Source: Streptomyces roseoverticillatus (lineage in GTDB: Bacteria; Actinomycetota; Actinomycetes; Streptomycetales; Streptomycetaceae). Taken from it: a stretch of 64,000 nt of DNA. The notes beneath the pieces are model-generated. The model worked only from the letters and a program-made list of their open reading frames with translations, was not told where the DNA came from and ran no database searches. Every line of letters starts with the position of its first letter. Position 1 is the stretch's first letter. Of this stretch, positions 34,828 through 44,454 are shown piece after piece. The DNA lies in assembly GCF_000719265.1 (NCBI RefSeq), contig NZ_JOFL01000009.1, forward strand, positions 62,001 through 126,000, given 5' to 3'. Both the position numbers and the translations under genes were made by a program.

Positions 34828-34865
34828 CCCGCGCCGCCCGGCCCCGAGGGGCCGGGCGGCGCGGG
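34828..34865 (-). terminator. Terminator downstream of asd
   Basis: A perfect 18-bp stem (34828-34845 with 34848-34865) lies 16 bases past the asd stop on the minus strand, separating asd from pepN. Confidence 0.8.
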
Positions 34866-34881
34866 AAGGCCGGGGGGAGGG

Positions 34882-35919
<1,038 letters not shown>

Positions 35920-36065
35920 CTACTCATGTACATCACATGCAACCTGCGATCTGCTGCCAGGGACGTCGCGCCTGGCACGCCGGTTCCATCATGTGGTTAC
36001 ACCCGTACCAAAAGTCCAATCCTTTGACGGGTGTGCGACGGGGGGCCGGGCGGCACGGGAAATCT

Positions 36066-36365
36066 TCAGCTCAGGCGCAGGTCGGCCCGGACATCCTCCG
36101 TGCGGGCTTCGGCGGCCGTGCCGGCCGGGCCGGAGACCCGGGCCCGGGCGGTCGCCGTCCCGCCGTCCGCCCGGCACGCCAGGGTGTACGTCCCCGTGGC
36201 CGGGGCGGTGAGCGCGAAGCGGCCTTCGCCGTCGGTGACGGCGGCGACGTCGGGCAGCGGGACCGGCCCGTCGGCGAAGGCCACGCGGGCCCCGGCGACG
36301 GGCGCGCCCGCGGCGTCGCGGACCGTGCCGCGGATCACGCCGGCGGGCGCGGCGGGGGTGCTCAT
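36066..36365 (-). CDS. Small carboxypeptidase-regulatory-like beta-sandwich protein
   Basis: A 99-aa protein made of one CarboxypepD_reg-like domain: GVIRGTVRDAAGAPVAGARV at the start, then DGEGRFALTAPATGTYTL, the usual pattern of this transthyretin-like fold. It has no signal peptide. It follows the V8-like protease by 62 bases on the same strand and may bind or assist it. Such domains usually serve adhesion or stability; no enzymatic role is visible. Confidence 0.75.
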   Translation of the reverse strand: MSTPAAPAGVIRGTVRDAAGAPVAGARVAFADGPVPLPDVAAVTDGEGRFALTAPATGTYTLACRADGGTATARARVSGPAGTAAEARTEDVRADLRLS

Positions 36366-36427
36366 GCGGATCGGCCCTTCATGAGGACGGGCCGGCCGTG
36401 CGGGACAGGGCGGTCATACGGATCGGG

Positions 36428-37345
36428 TCACGCCTTCCAGGCCACGAAGTTGTTGTAGACCGGTGTGGTGATCCGGGTCCCGGAGTTCACCCGGGCCCCG
36501 CCGTACGCGTGGACGGCGACCCCGTACCGGTCGTTGCCGATGATCCGGTAGACGGAGCTGCCGCTCTGCCCGCCGAAGGTGTCGATGTCGTAGTACACCT
36601 TGCGCGGCCCCACCGAGTCGATGCGGCGCGCGTCGTACCAGAGCGTGGCGTACGGCTTGTCGGCCGGATAGCCGGCGATGTTGCCGGTGACCTGGAGCAG
36701 GTCCGCGTCGGACCAGACGCCGAAGCCGAACCAGCCGGTCTGCGCGCCCAGGTCCGTGGGCAGGATGATCGCGCCGTAGTCGTAGTTCTCGTCGCCGCTC
36801 CCGGTCCAGCCGGTCACCGACCGGAAGTTCGTGCTGACGACCGGCCCGTAGGGCGCCGTGCCGCCGTTGCGCCCGGGCCACACCTTGATGCTGCGGACCC
36901 AGCCGTCCCGCCCGGGCACCCCGCTGTTCTTGATGAAGACGACGTGCCCGGCGGTGGCGATCGTGTGCGGGCCGATGAACCAGCCGGTGCCGAGCCAGGC
37001 GCTGCCGTCGGCGGCCGTGATCTCCAGGAAGCAGTGCACGCGCCACGGGTAGACGCCGGTGGTGGTGATCTGCACCCGGTCGTCCGGCGGGTGGACGGTC
37101 TCCGGGCCGGTCGGCGGCCCGAACGAGGCCTCGCCGATGTCGGGGAGGGGGCCGCCGAAGGCGCCGGCGGCCTCGGGAGCCTCCGGCAGCGCGTAGCCCT
37201 CGACGGGCTCGGTGCCCGCGTCGCCGCCCGGGGCGGGCTCGCCGCCCTCACCCGTGCCGGGCGGCTGGAACACGGGCTGTCCGTCGGCGGGCAGCAGGTC
37301 CGCCGGGGGTTCGCTGGAGACGGGGGTGTGGGGGTCCTGGGGCAT
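36428..37345 (-). CDS. Trypsin-like serine protease, V8/glutamyl endopeptidase type
   Basis: A 305-aa serine protease of the S1B (V8-like) group. A Pro/Glu-rich, disordered N-terminal region (1-88) precedes the protease domain. The triad is visible as His134 (TAGHVVF), Asp189 (NYDYGAI) and Ser261 (GGQSGSSVY). No signal peptide or Tat motif is present from the ATG at 37345, which has AGGGA upstream. The ORF extends to 37513, but the added residues also give no clear signal sequence. An exported family without an export signal is unusual. It is followed by the small beta-sandwich protein. Confidence 0.82.
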   Translation of the reverse strand: MPQDPHTPVSSEPPADLLPADGQPVFQPPGTGEGGEPAPGGDAGTEPVEGYALPEAPEAAGAFGGPLPDIGEASFGPPTGPETVHPPDDRVQITTTGVYPWRVHCFLEITAADGSAWLGTGWFIGPHTIATAGHVVFIKNSGVPGRDGWVRSIKVWPGRNGGTAPYGPVVSTNFRSVTGWTGSGDENYDYGAIILPTDLGAQTGWFGFGVWSDADLLQVTGNIAGYPADKPYATLWYDARRIDSVGPRKVYYDIDTFGGQSGSSVYRIIGNDRYGVAVHAYGGARVNSGTRITTPVYNNFVAWKA

Positions 37346-37474
37346 GGCGGAACCGTCCCTTCGACGGCGAGGTCCGCAGACCGCATCGAATAGGGCATAA
37401 GCGCATCCTGTGCTCGAATCTCCCCGAGGAATCCCAGCCGCAGTAGGGGCGCGAAGGGGCGCACGAAGCACGAA

Positions 37475-37507
37475 AGGGGCGGGCACCCATACCGCGCGCC
37501 CGCCCCT
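37475..37507 (-). terminator. Putative terminator downstream of the subtilase gene
   Basis: Arms AGGGGCGGGC (37475-37484) and GCCCGCCCCT (37498-37507) enclose a 13-base loop, 19 bases past the subtilase stop on the minus strand. Confidence 0.5.
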
Positions 37508-37525
37508 CCTCATCCGTGCGTCCGG

Positions 37526-40500
37526 CTAGCCGGTGACCTTCTCGATCTTCACACTGCCGTTCCCCGCGACCGTCCCGGCCGCGTTGACCAGCTGCACGTC
37601 ACCGAAGAAGGACCGCCCCTCGGGAGCCGCCCCCGCGACCACGACGTCCGCCGTGACCTGCGCGGACTGCCCGGCGCCCAGCTTGACCGCACCGTCGGCG
37701 ACCTTGATCTCCCCCAGCGAGGGCGCGAAGTACACGTCGCGGTAGTCGTACGCGGTCGAGCCCGCGGGCACCGAGTAGCCCGTGACCTCGACGGTGTACT
37801 CGCCCGCCGCCGGCTTGGTCAGGCTCACGAGCTCGTCGGAGCCGCCGGTGGTGGAGGAGCCCACGGCCTTGCCGTCCTTGTAGACGGTCAGGTCGAGGTC
37901 GGCCTTGGCGTCCGCGGTCGCGCCGATCGCGGCGTCGAAGCGGGTGACGCCCGCGCCGAGCGTGACCTTGGTGACCTGCTTCTCGCCCTCCTTGATCACC
38001 GGCCGGGCGATCTTCGAGGAGCCGAGCTGCCCGCCCTTGAGCTTGCCCTCCAGCGCCGCGAAGCCGTTGACGGCCTTCCAGGTCACGGTGGCCGGGGTGC
38101 CGATCTTCGCCTCGGGCACCGTCTGCACCGCCGGGTCGAAGGTGACGCCGAGCGCGGTGGCGCTGAGCGTGTACGGGTTCTCCAGCAGCGGCGAGGTGCG
38201 CCGCGACTCGACCTCGATCTCCCAGACGCCCGGCAGCGGGTTCGCGTAGCTGCGCAGGTCCGGGCGGCACTTGTTGGCCGGGTTGGGATAGTTCGGGTAG
38301 CAGTTGACGGTGGAGGTCTCGTCAACGGGCACGCCGTACGGGTTGATCGCGATGAACCGGGTCTGGCTGTCCTTGGCCAGGCCGCCGAGCGCGACCTCCA
38401 GCGTCTTCGCGCCCTTCGGCACACTGATGAAGTACGAGGTGGTGGCGTTGCGCACGGCCGTGGCGGTCTTCTTGACCACGTACGAGGGAGCCGCGACCGG
38501 CTCCGCGGCGACGACGGTCGCGAGGACCTGCTTGTCGATGCCCTCGGTGCGGTCGTCGTCCACGGTGAGGATCGCGCTGTGCAGGCCGGCCGTCTTCGCC
38601 TTCGCCTTGACCTTGACGGTCACCGGCTTGTTCAGCGGCAGCTTGACCTCGTCGTCGCCGTCGACCTTGAACGTGCCGTCGTTGTTGCGCCACTTCAGCT
38701 CGTGCCACACGGCCTTGTCCGGCCCCGAGGTACGGGTGATCGTGACCTCGTACGTACGGGTCTCGCCGGCCTTCAGGCCGCCCTCGCGGTCGTAGATGCC
38801 GGTGCCGGAGCCCGGGGTCTTGAGCGCGGAGGACAGCGCGGTGGAGACCGGGGCCCGCACCGTGTAGTCGTGGGCGGTGGCGCGATCGCGCAGCGCCTCC
38901 CACGCGTCGGGGATGTTGATCAGGCCGGCGCCCTGCTCGTAGGCCTGCGCGCCCTTGATCTGCTTGGCGGTGCTGGTCAGCGCAGTGCGCAGGTCGGCCG
39001 GGGTGAGCTTCATGTTCTTCTGCTTGGCGGCCGAGATCAGCAGCGCGGAGGCGCCGGCGGCCTGTGGGGAGGCCATCGAGGTGCCCTGCAGCATGCCGTA
39101 GCCGGGCGGCAGGTCGTAGCCGGCCTCCTTGACGGGGGCGCCCGGCTCCCAGGTCGGCGTGGTGTTGATCGACGCGCCCGGGGCGGTGATCGTCGGGGTG
39201 AAGCCGCCGTCCTCGCGCGGGCCGCGGGAGGAGAACGGCATCATCGCGTACTTGGTCTTCACCTCCGAGCCGTAGTTGGCGGCCCAGGTCTCCTTGGAGA
39301 CGGACGCGCCGACGCTGATGACCTTGTCGGCCAGGCCGGGGTCGCCGATGGTGTTGGCGCCGGGGCCGCTGTTGCCCGCCGAGATCACGAGCTGGACGCC
39401 GTAGGTGTCGATGAGGCGCGTGTAGAGCTCGGAGCGGGCGTTGTTGCCGTCGTTGAGCGCGGGCAGGCCGCCGATCGACATGTTGACGATGTCGACGCCG
39501 CGGTTGACCACGAGGTCGATCATGCCCTCGGTGAGGGCGACGTTGGTGCAGCCGCCGCTCCAGGTGCACGCCCGGGAGGAGACGAGCTTGGCGCCGGGCG
39601 CCGCGCCGTTCATCTTCCCGCCGAAGAGGCCGTTGGCCGCGGTGATGCCCGCGACGTGCGTGCCGTGCTCGGACTCGATGACGCCGATGTTGACGAAGTC
39701 GGCCTTCTTGCCGACCCAGTCGCCGCCCTTGGGGTCCATCGGCACGTCCTTGCGGATCTGCACGACGAACGGGATGCGCTCGGCGATCGGGGTCTTCGGG
39801 TCGTCCTTGCCGAAGTAGCCGACCTGGAAGCCGTCCTTGTAGGGCCTCAGTTCCTCGTCGTCGGTGAAGTTGCCGTCGTCGTCGAGGTCGACGCGGACGG
39901 TGCCCTTCGCCTTGTCGTAGAGGACGGCCCAGGAGTCGGTGGTGTCGCCGTCCCGGTTGAGGTCGCCCTTCATGTCGCCGCCGGCGGTCACGTTCTCCCG
40001 GAAGAGGGCGACCTGGTAGGCGCCGTCGCCGGGCGCCGTGTAGCTGCGGCCGTTGAAGGAGAACGACGGGCCAAAGACGTCGGACGTCATCGGCAGCCAG
40101 GTGCCGTCCTGGTCGGTCAGCGGGTCGGTCGCGGTGACCCAGTCGACGATCTTGCGCTCGCCGGTGCTGGTCTTCTGCAGCGCCGGGTGGCCCAGGTCGA
40201 TGCCGGAGTCGAGGATGCCGATGGTCACGCCGCGGCCGTCGGCCTTCGGGTGGTCCTCGGTGAAGTCGACGGCGCCGGTCTCGAAGGCCGGCTGGTAGGG
40301 GTTCTTCGCCGGGGTGTCCTTGCCGGGCCCCGGGAAGCCGCCGGCCTTGGCGCCTCGGGCGCCCTCGGCCGCGTCGGCGCGCGGCGTCGGGTCCGGCAGC
40401 TTGATCTCCTGCTTGAGGTCGATGCCGTGCACCGAGCCCAGCTTCTGCGCCTCGGCGATGGCGGCGTCGGCCTTGGCCGTGGGCACGGTGGCCCGGACGT

Positions 40501-40828
40501 AGCCGAGCTTGTCGTCCGTGCGGCCCACGGAGGCGCCCTTGATGGCCCCGAGCTTGCCGGTGACCTGGCCGGTCTGCCCGGGCGCGGTGGCGATCATCAT
40601 GGTGACCGTCTTGTCGCCGCCCGCCTTGGCGCCGGCGAGCAGCGCGGCGTCCTGCGAACCGAGCTTGTCCGCCGGGGACTTGACCGGCCCCGGCGCGGGC
40701 AGCGGGTCGTCGGCGAAGGCGGGCGCGGCGCCCGCGGCCGAGAGCGCGGCCACGAGGGAGGCCGCGACGGCTATTCGGGCCGCGCGTCTGGAGCCGCCGG
40801 GGCGGGTGGTGCGGGATTCGGGGGTCAT
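37526..40828 (-). CDS. Large secreted subtilisin-like (S8) protease
   Basis: An 1100-aa exported subtilase. A signal peptide (1-39, basic start and Ala-rich core ending PAFAD) and an I9-like propeptide (about 60-140) come first. The S8 catalytic domain has Asp207 (GILDSGIDLGHP), His391 (EHGTHVAGI) and Ser584 (QGTSMASPQ). The unusually long gap between Asp and His holds an inserted acidic segment with DLNRDGDTTD and DLDDDGNFTDDE, which looks calcium-binding. The C-terminal 450 residues are beta domains with a putative pre-peptidase type fold. I took ATG 40828 because CAGGG is well spaced from it; ATG 40834 is next to it. It is divergent from the metallophosphoesterase gene. Confidence 0.88.
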   Translation of the reverse strand: MTPESRTTRPGGSRRAARIAVAASLVAALSAAGAAPAFADDPLPAPGPVKSPADKLGSQDAALLAGAKAGGDKTVTMMIATAPGQTGQVTGKLGAIKGASVGRTDDKLGYVRATVPTAKADAAIAEAQKLGSVHGIDLKQEIKLPDPTPRADAAEGARGAKAGGFPGPGKDTPAKNPYQPAFETGAVDFTEDHPKADGRGVTIGILDSGIDLGHPALQKTSTGERKIVDWVTATDPLTDQDGTWLPMTSDVFGPSFSFNGRSYTAPGDGAYQVALFRENVTAGGDMKGDLNRDGDTTDSWAVLYDKAKGTVRVDLDDDGNFTDDEELRPYKDGFQVGYFGKDDPKTPIAERIPFVVQIRKDVPMDPKGGDWVGKKADFVNIGVIESEHGTHVAGITAANGLFGGKMNGAAPGAKLVSSRACTWSGGCTNVALTEGMIDLVVNRGVDIVNMSIGGLPALNDGNNARSELYTRLIDTYGVQLVISAGNSGPGANTIGDPGLADKVISVGASVSKETWAANYGSEVKTKYAMMPFSSRGPREDGGFTPTITAPGASINTTPTWEPGAPVKEAGYDLPPGYGMLQGTSMASPQAAGASALLISAAKQKNMKLTPADLRTALTSTAKQIKGAQAYEQGAGLINIPDAWEALRDRATAHDYTVRAPVSTALSSALKTPGSGTGIYDREGGLKAGETRTYEVTITRTSGPDKAVWHELKWRNNDGTFKVDGDDEVKLPLNKPVTVKVKAKAKTAGLHSAILTVDDDRTEGIDKQVLATVVAAEPVAAPSYVVKKTATAVRNATTSYFISVPKGAKTLEVALGGLAKDSQTRFIAINPYGVPVDETSTVNCYPNYPNPANKCRPDLRSYANPLPGVWEIEVESRRTSPLLENPYTLSATALGVTFDPAVQTVPEAKIGTPATVTWKAVNGFAALEGKLKGGQLGSSKIARPVIKEGEKQVTKVTLGAGVTRFDAAIGATADAKADLDLTVYKDGKAVGSSTTGGSDELVSLTKPAAGEYTVEVTGYSVPAGSTAYDYRDVYFAPSLGEIKVADGAVKLGAGQSAQVTADVVVAGAAPEGRSFFGDVQLVNAAGTVAGNGSVKIEKVTG

Positions 40829-41325
40829 GACCATCCCTGGCTGAATTGACGTGAAGGTGCCGCTGAACAGCGGACGTCCGGAAATCGGAGCCGGATGACC
40901 GATCACTTTTATGGAAGTGACGGGGGTTTGGGGAGAGTTGTCGGAGCAGGAAGGTAAGGATGGCGTAAACCCGCCAGGCGCCACTCGGGAGGAAGCGTGA
41001 CGGAGGCCGTGAAGCGGGCAGCGGTGTTCTCGCAGCTCAGAGGCTGTAGGGCAAACGGACTACAGCTCCGGCCCCGCAACCGGCCCAGTCTTCCACCCGA
41101 GAGTGAACGCTGAGTGAGCGTCAGTCCGCCAGGGGACGAGTGCTGTATGTCCGTTCGCATTCGCCAAGATCGATGTGCGGTGATCGGCGGCGGCCGTTGC
41201 GGCCGCGTTCACGCCCAGGTCACCCCCGCTGCCAACGATCCTCGGTAGGAAGGATCGCTGCCGGCCGGCACCGCAGCCCGTAGCCCGCTTCAGCCCGCTT
41301 CGCGTTCGCACTCGGGGAGACCGCT
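40829..41325. other. Divergent promoter region between subtilase and metallophosphoesterase
   Basis: These 497 bases hold no ORF I can support. A perfect inverted repeat at 40903-40920 lies about 75 bases before the subtilase start. Part of the region (40900-40990) is AT-richer than the flanking genes. Promoters for both divergent genes must lie here. Confidence 0.5.
40903..40920. promoter_or_regulatory. Inverted repeat upstream of the subtilase gene
   Basis: TCACTT-TTATGG-AAGTGA is a perfect 6-base inverted repeat with a 6-base spacer. On the minus strand the CATAAAAGT within it resembles a -10 region, so a repressor could bind over the promoter. No named regulator is recognised. Confidence 0.4.
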
Positions 41326-43077
41326 ATGCACCGCAGATCCGACAGATCCGCAGACGCCCGCCTCGACCGTCGTACGTTCCTCGCGGCAGCGGGGGCCGTG
41401 ACCACCGCCACCGGCATCGGCCTGGCCCTGGGCACCGGCCCGGTGCCGGCCGCGGCGCAGCCCCCGGATCCGGGGCCGGGGACGGGGGCTGCGGGGGCCG
41501 CCTCCGCGGGCGCGGACGCCGCGTCCGTCTACGGTCCGAACGGCGCCGGCACGACGCTCGTCTCGGTCGCCGCCCCGCGCGGCACCACCGGCTACCGGCG
41601 GCTCGGCGACGGCCCCGGCTGGCCCCGGCAGACCCGCTCCGAGCTGGCCGAGCCGCAGCGGGGCCGCGAGGACCGGCGGACGACGCTCGCCTCGTTCGTG
41701 CAATTCACCGACCTGCACCTGACGGACGTGCAGCACCCGCTGCGCTACGAGTTCTTCCGGGCCGGCGAGCCCGGCGCGTGGCGGCCGCACGAGGCGCTGA
41801 CCCTGCCCGGCGTCGTCTCGCTGATCGAGCGCGTCAACCGGCTCCGGCACGGGCCCGCGACCGGCTCGCCGCTCTCCTTCGTCATCACCACCGGCGACAA
41901 CGGCGACGAGAACGCCAAGATCGAGGCGGAGTGGTTCCTGACCGCCATGAGCGGCGGCCGCATGACCCCCAACACCGGCGACCCGCGCCACTACGAGGGC
42001 GTCCAGAACAGCGGCCTGAAGCTGTTCTGGCAGCCCGAGAGCGCCGTGCGCGACCAGGACAAGCAGGCCGGCTACCCGCGCATCCCCGGCTACCTCGCCG
42101 CGGCCACCCGCCAGGTCAACAGCCCCGGCCTCAACATCCCCTGGTACTCCACCTACGGCAACCACGACGGCCTCTCCGGCGGCTGCTACCCCGCCGCGGG
42201 CACCTTCATCGCCGAGGCCGCGACCGGCAACAAGAAGCTCCAGATCGTCTCCGCCGCCCAGGCCAAATGGCTGATGGAGGGCGAGTCCAAGGGCGTCGAC
42301 CCCAAGGGCAAGCGCATAGAGGAGCTGCTGAAGGAGCACAAGAAGGAGATGCGCACGGTCACCGCCGACCCCCGGCGGGTGCCGCTGACGGCGCGTCAGT
42401 ACGTGGCCGCCCACCTCGACCCCCGCTACAAGGGCCGCGGGCCCGTGGGCCACGGCTACACCCGTGAGAACCTCGACTCCGGCAACCTGTACTACTCCTT
42501 CAAGATCTCCGACAAGGTCATCGGCATCAGCCTCGACACCACCGACCCCGGCGGCCACTACCAGGGCTCGCTCGGCACCGGCCAACTGCGCTGGCTGGAG
42601 CGCACCCTGAAGCGCTACGAGGACAAGTACGCGCTCGTCTTCAGCCACCACCCCAGCTGGAGCATGGACAACCTCACCCCCGACCCCGCCCACCCCGGCG
42701 AGGACCGCCACGACGGCAACGAGCTCATCGCCGTCCTGCAGGACCACAGCAACGTCCTCGCCTGGATCAACGGCCACAGCCACCGCAACCGGATCCGCCC
42801 CCGCGGCACCTTCTGGGAGATCGCCACCGCCTCGCACGTCGACTACCCGCAGCTCGCGCGCGTCATCGAGGTCGCGGACAACCACGACGGGACGGTCTCG
42901 CTCTTCACCACCCTCATCGAGTCCGCCGCTCCCTACCGCACCGACTTCGGCGACCTCTCCCAGACCGGTCTCGCCTCCCTCTACCGCGAATTCGCCTTCA
43001 ACGCCCCCGGATCCGACACCTCGCTGGGCGGCGCACCCGGCGACCGCAACACCGAGCTCCTGCTGTCCCGGCGCTGA
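41326..43077 (+). CDS. Tat-exported metallophosphoesterase (TIGR03767-type)
   Basis: A 583-aa exported phosphoesterase. A twin-arginine signal (LDRRTFLAAAG, residues 13-23) leads to an Ala/Pro-rich mature start. The calcineurin-like metal-binding motifs appear in order: FTDLHL, TTGDNGD, TYGNHDG, FSHHPSW and NGHSHRN, giving a two-metal active site. The length and the insert after GNHDG fit the actinobacterial TIGR03767 family of unknown substrate. GGGGAGA precedes the ATG by 5 bases. Tat export suggests metal loading in the cytoplasm. It may scavenge phosphate from extracellular esters, but no PHO box was identified. Confidence 0.88.
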   Translation: MHRRSDRSADARLDRRTFLAAAGAVTTATGIGLALGTGPVPAAAQPPDPGPGTGAAGAASAGADAASVYGPNGAGTTLVSVAAPRGTTGYRRLGDGPGWPRQTRSELAEPQRGREDRRTTLASFVQFTDLHLTDVQHPLRYEFFRAGEPGAWRPHEALTLPGVVSLIERVNRLRHGPATGSPLSFVITTGDNGDENAKIEAEWFLTAMSGGRMTPNTGDPRHYEGVQNSGLKLFWQPESAVRDQDKQAGYPRIPGYLAAATRQVNSPGLNIPWYSTYGNHDGLSGGCYPAAGTFIAEAATGNKKLQIVSAAQAKWLMEGESKGVDPKGKRIEELLKEHKKEMRTVTADPRRVPLTARQYVAAHLDPRYKGRGPVGHGYTRENLDSGNLYYSFKISDKVIGISLDTTDPGGHYQGSLGTGQLRWLERTLKRYEDKYALVFSHHPSWSMDNLTPDPAHPGEDRHDGNELIAVLQDHSNVLAWINGHSHRNRIRPRGTFWEIATASHVDYPQLARVIEVADNHDGTVSLFTTLIESAAPYRTDFGDLSQTGLASLYREFAFNAPGSDTSLGGAPGDRNTELLLSRR

Positions 43078-43084
43078 GGCGGCC

Positions 43085-44140
43085 TCAACGGGGCAGCACC
43101 ACCAGATACGCGGCAGGGTCGCGGTCGGCCGACGCCATCAGGGCGGTACGGACCACCGCGGCCTGCTGCTGCGCGGACTCGCGCAGCTTCTTCGGCGTGA
43201 CGTGCACGACCATGACCCCGAGCCGCTCCAGGTGCTCCCGCTTGCGGAACTGCGCCGACCACACCGCCTCCTCGTCCTGCCGGGGCGTCCGCGCGTCGAT
43301 CTCCACGGCCACGCTGTGCTCCGGCCAGTACGCGTCCACCCGGCCCAGGTGCGGGCCGCCGGGCAGCCGCAGGTCCACGTTCCACAGCGGCGCGGGCAGC
43401 TGGTGGTCGCGCACCAGGTCGTAGAGCCGGCCCTCGGCGACGGCCCGCCCCTCCGCCAGCAGCGTGTCCACCGCGTCCACCACGTGGGCCCGCCCCAGCA
43501 GCCGCGCCCGCGTCAACTCCTTGACGACCGCCGCGGCTTCGCAGTGCCCGCCGCGCACCGCCTCCGCCAGCAGCCGGCGCACCGTGGAGGCGTCGGTCAG
43601 CTGCCCGATCGCGTCCGCGACCGCCCGCGCGACCGGCGCGACGGGCACCCCGGTCAGCAGCTGCGGCTGCGGCAGGGAGTGCGCCCGGACGATCCGTACG
43701 AAACCGGTCGCCCGCAGCCTGCGGGTGCGCGGCACGAGCACGTCGATGTGGTCGAGGGCCAGCAGCGGGGGCACGGACGTGAAGCGGTGCAGGGCCAGCG
43801 CCGCCGCCCCGGTGATCATCGCGGGGCCGTAGGGGCCGGCCGCCGCCTCCCGGGCCGCGGCGGTGGCGGTGCCCGGGCCCGGCTGGACGGGCCGGCCCTG
43901 GGCGCGCGGCACCGTGTACAGCAGGGCGGCGTGCAGCCGCTCCTCGCTGGTGGCGGGCCCCGTGCGGAGCAGGAAGACGCCGGGCAGCAGCTGCTGCCAC
44001 GGCCCGCCGGGGCGGCAGCGCTCCCCGGCGGAGGGTCCGGACACGCCGTGGTCGCGCAGCTGACGTGCGGTCATGACACGGTGACGGACGTCGGAGAGGT
44101 GATGCAGGGGGCGCGGGGAGAGAGGGGTGTCGGAGTTCAT
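43085..44140 (-). CDS. AbiEi-like winged-helix protein fused to a DUF559-type nuclease-like domain
   Basis: A 351-aa protein. The N-terminal part (20-75) resembles the AbiEi/Rv2827c-type winged helix (MTARQLRDHGVSG...LLPGVFLLRTG). The middle (110-215) has ITGAAALALHRF and DHIDVLVPRTRRLR as in AbiEi antitoxins. The C-terminal 100 residues look like a PD-(D/E)xK/Vsr-like fold: DAYWPEHSVAVEID with the Asp and Glu, then QFRKREHLERLGVMVVHVTPKKL. Similar proteins are common orphan genes in actinobacteria. No toxin partner lies next to it. The start codon at 44140 has only a weak ribosome site. Function unknown; DNA binding or cleavage is an inference. Confidence 0.65.
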   Translation of the reverse strand: MNSDTPLSPRPLHHLSDVRHRVMTARQLRDHGVSGPSAGERCRPGGPWQQLLPGVFLLRTGPATSEERLHAALLYTVPRAQGRPVQPGPGTATAAAREAAAGPYGPAMITGAAALALHRFTSVPPLLALDHIDVLVPRTRRLRATGFVRIVRAHSLPQPQLLTGVPVAPVARAVADAIGQLTDASTVRRLLAEAVRGGHCEAAAVVKELTRARLLGRAHVVDAVDTLLAEGRAVAEGRLYDLVRDHQLPAPLWNVDLRLPGGPHLGRVDAYWPEHSVAVEIDARTPRQDEEAVWSAQFRKREHLERLGVMVVHVTPKKLRESAQQQAAVVRTALMASADRDPAAYLVVLPR

Positions 44141-44454
44141 GCCCGGCAGGTTCCCGCGTCCGCGGCGGGCCCTAACCCGGTGTTACAGCCCCGTCGACAT
44201 TTCCGGACAACGCTGCCCTAAAGTACGGGTGTTCGACGACCGGCTCGCCTTGCGGGCCGGGGCCGGGCTCTTGGCCTTGAGCCGGGGCGGAGTTCCTTCT
44301 CGTTCCCGCCGCAGGCGGCTTCTTGTGTCCGCCGCAGTGGCGAGCAACCCAGGTCAACGCGCTCGGCGGTGCCGTACACAGCCCGGCGGGGAAATCCCCG
44401 CGCCCCGGCTGCGGGAGCACCCCGCAGCCGGACCGTACCCCGCGCGCCGCGGAG
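44141..44454. other. Intergenic region with a diverged palindrome-family repeat
   Basis: These 314 bases contain no supportable gene. Around 44296-44350 there is a degenerate copy of the CGCCGTTGCGGCGG element (CCCGCCGCAGGCGGC and CCGCCGCAGTGGCGAG). TAAAGT at about 44219 could be a -10 box on the + strand, but no gene follows it. Confidence 0.45.

Noticed and set aside
43075..43087. Small palindrome TGAGG-CGG-CCTCA at the junction of two convergent genes
   Set aside because: It consists mostly of the two stop codons and is too short to be a convincing terminator.
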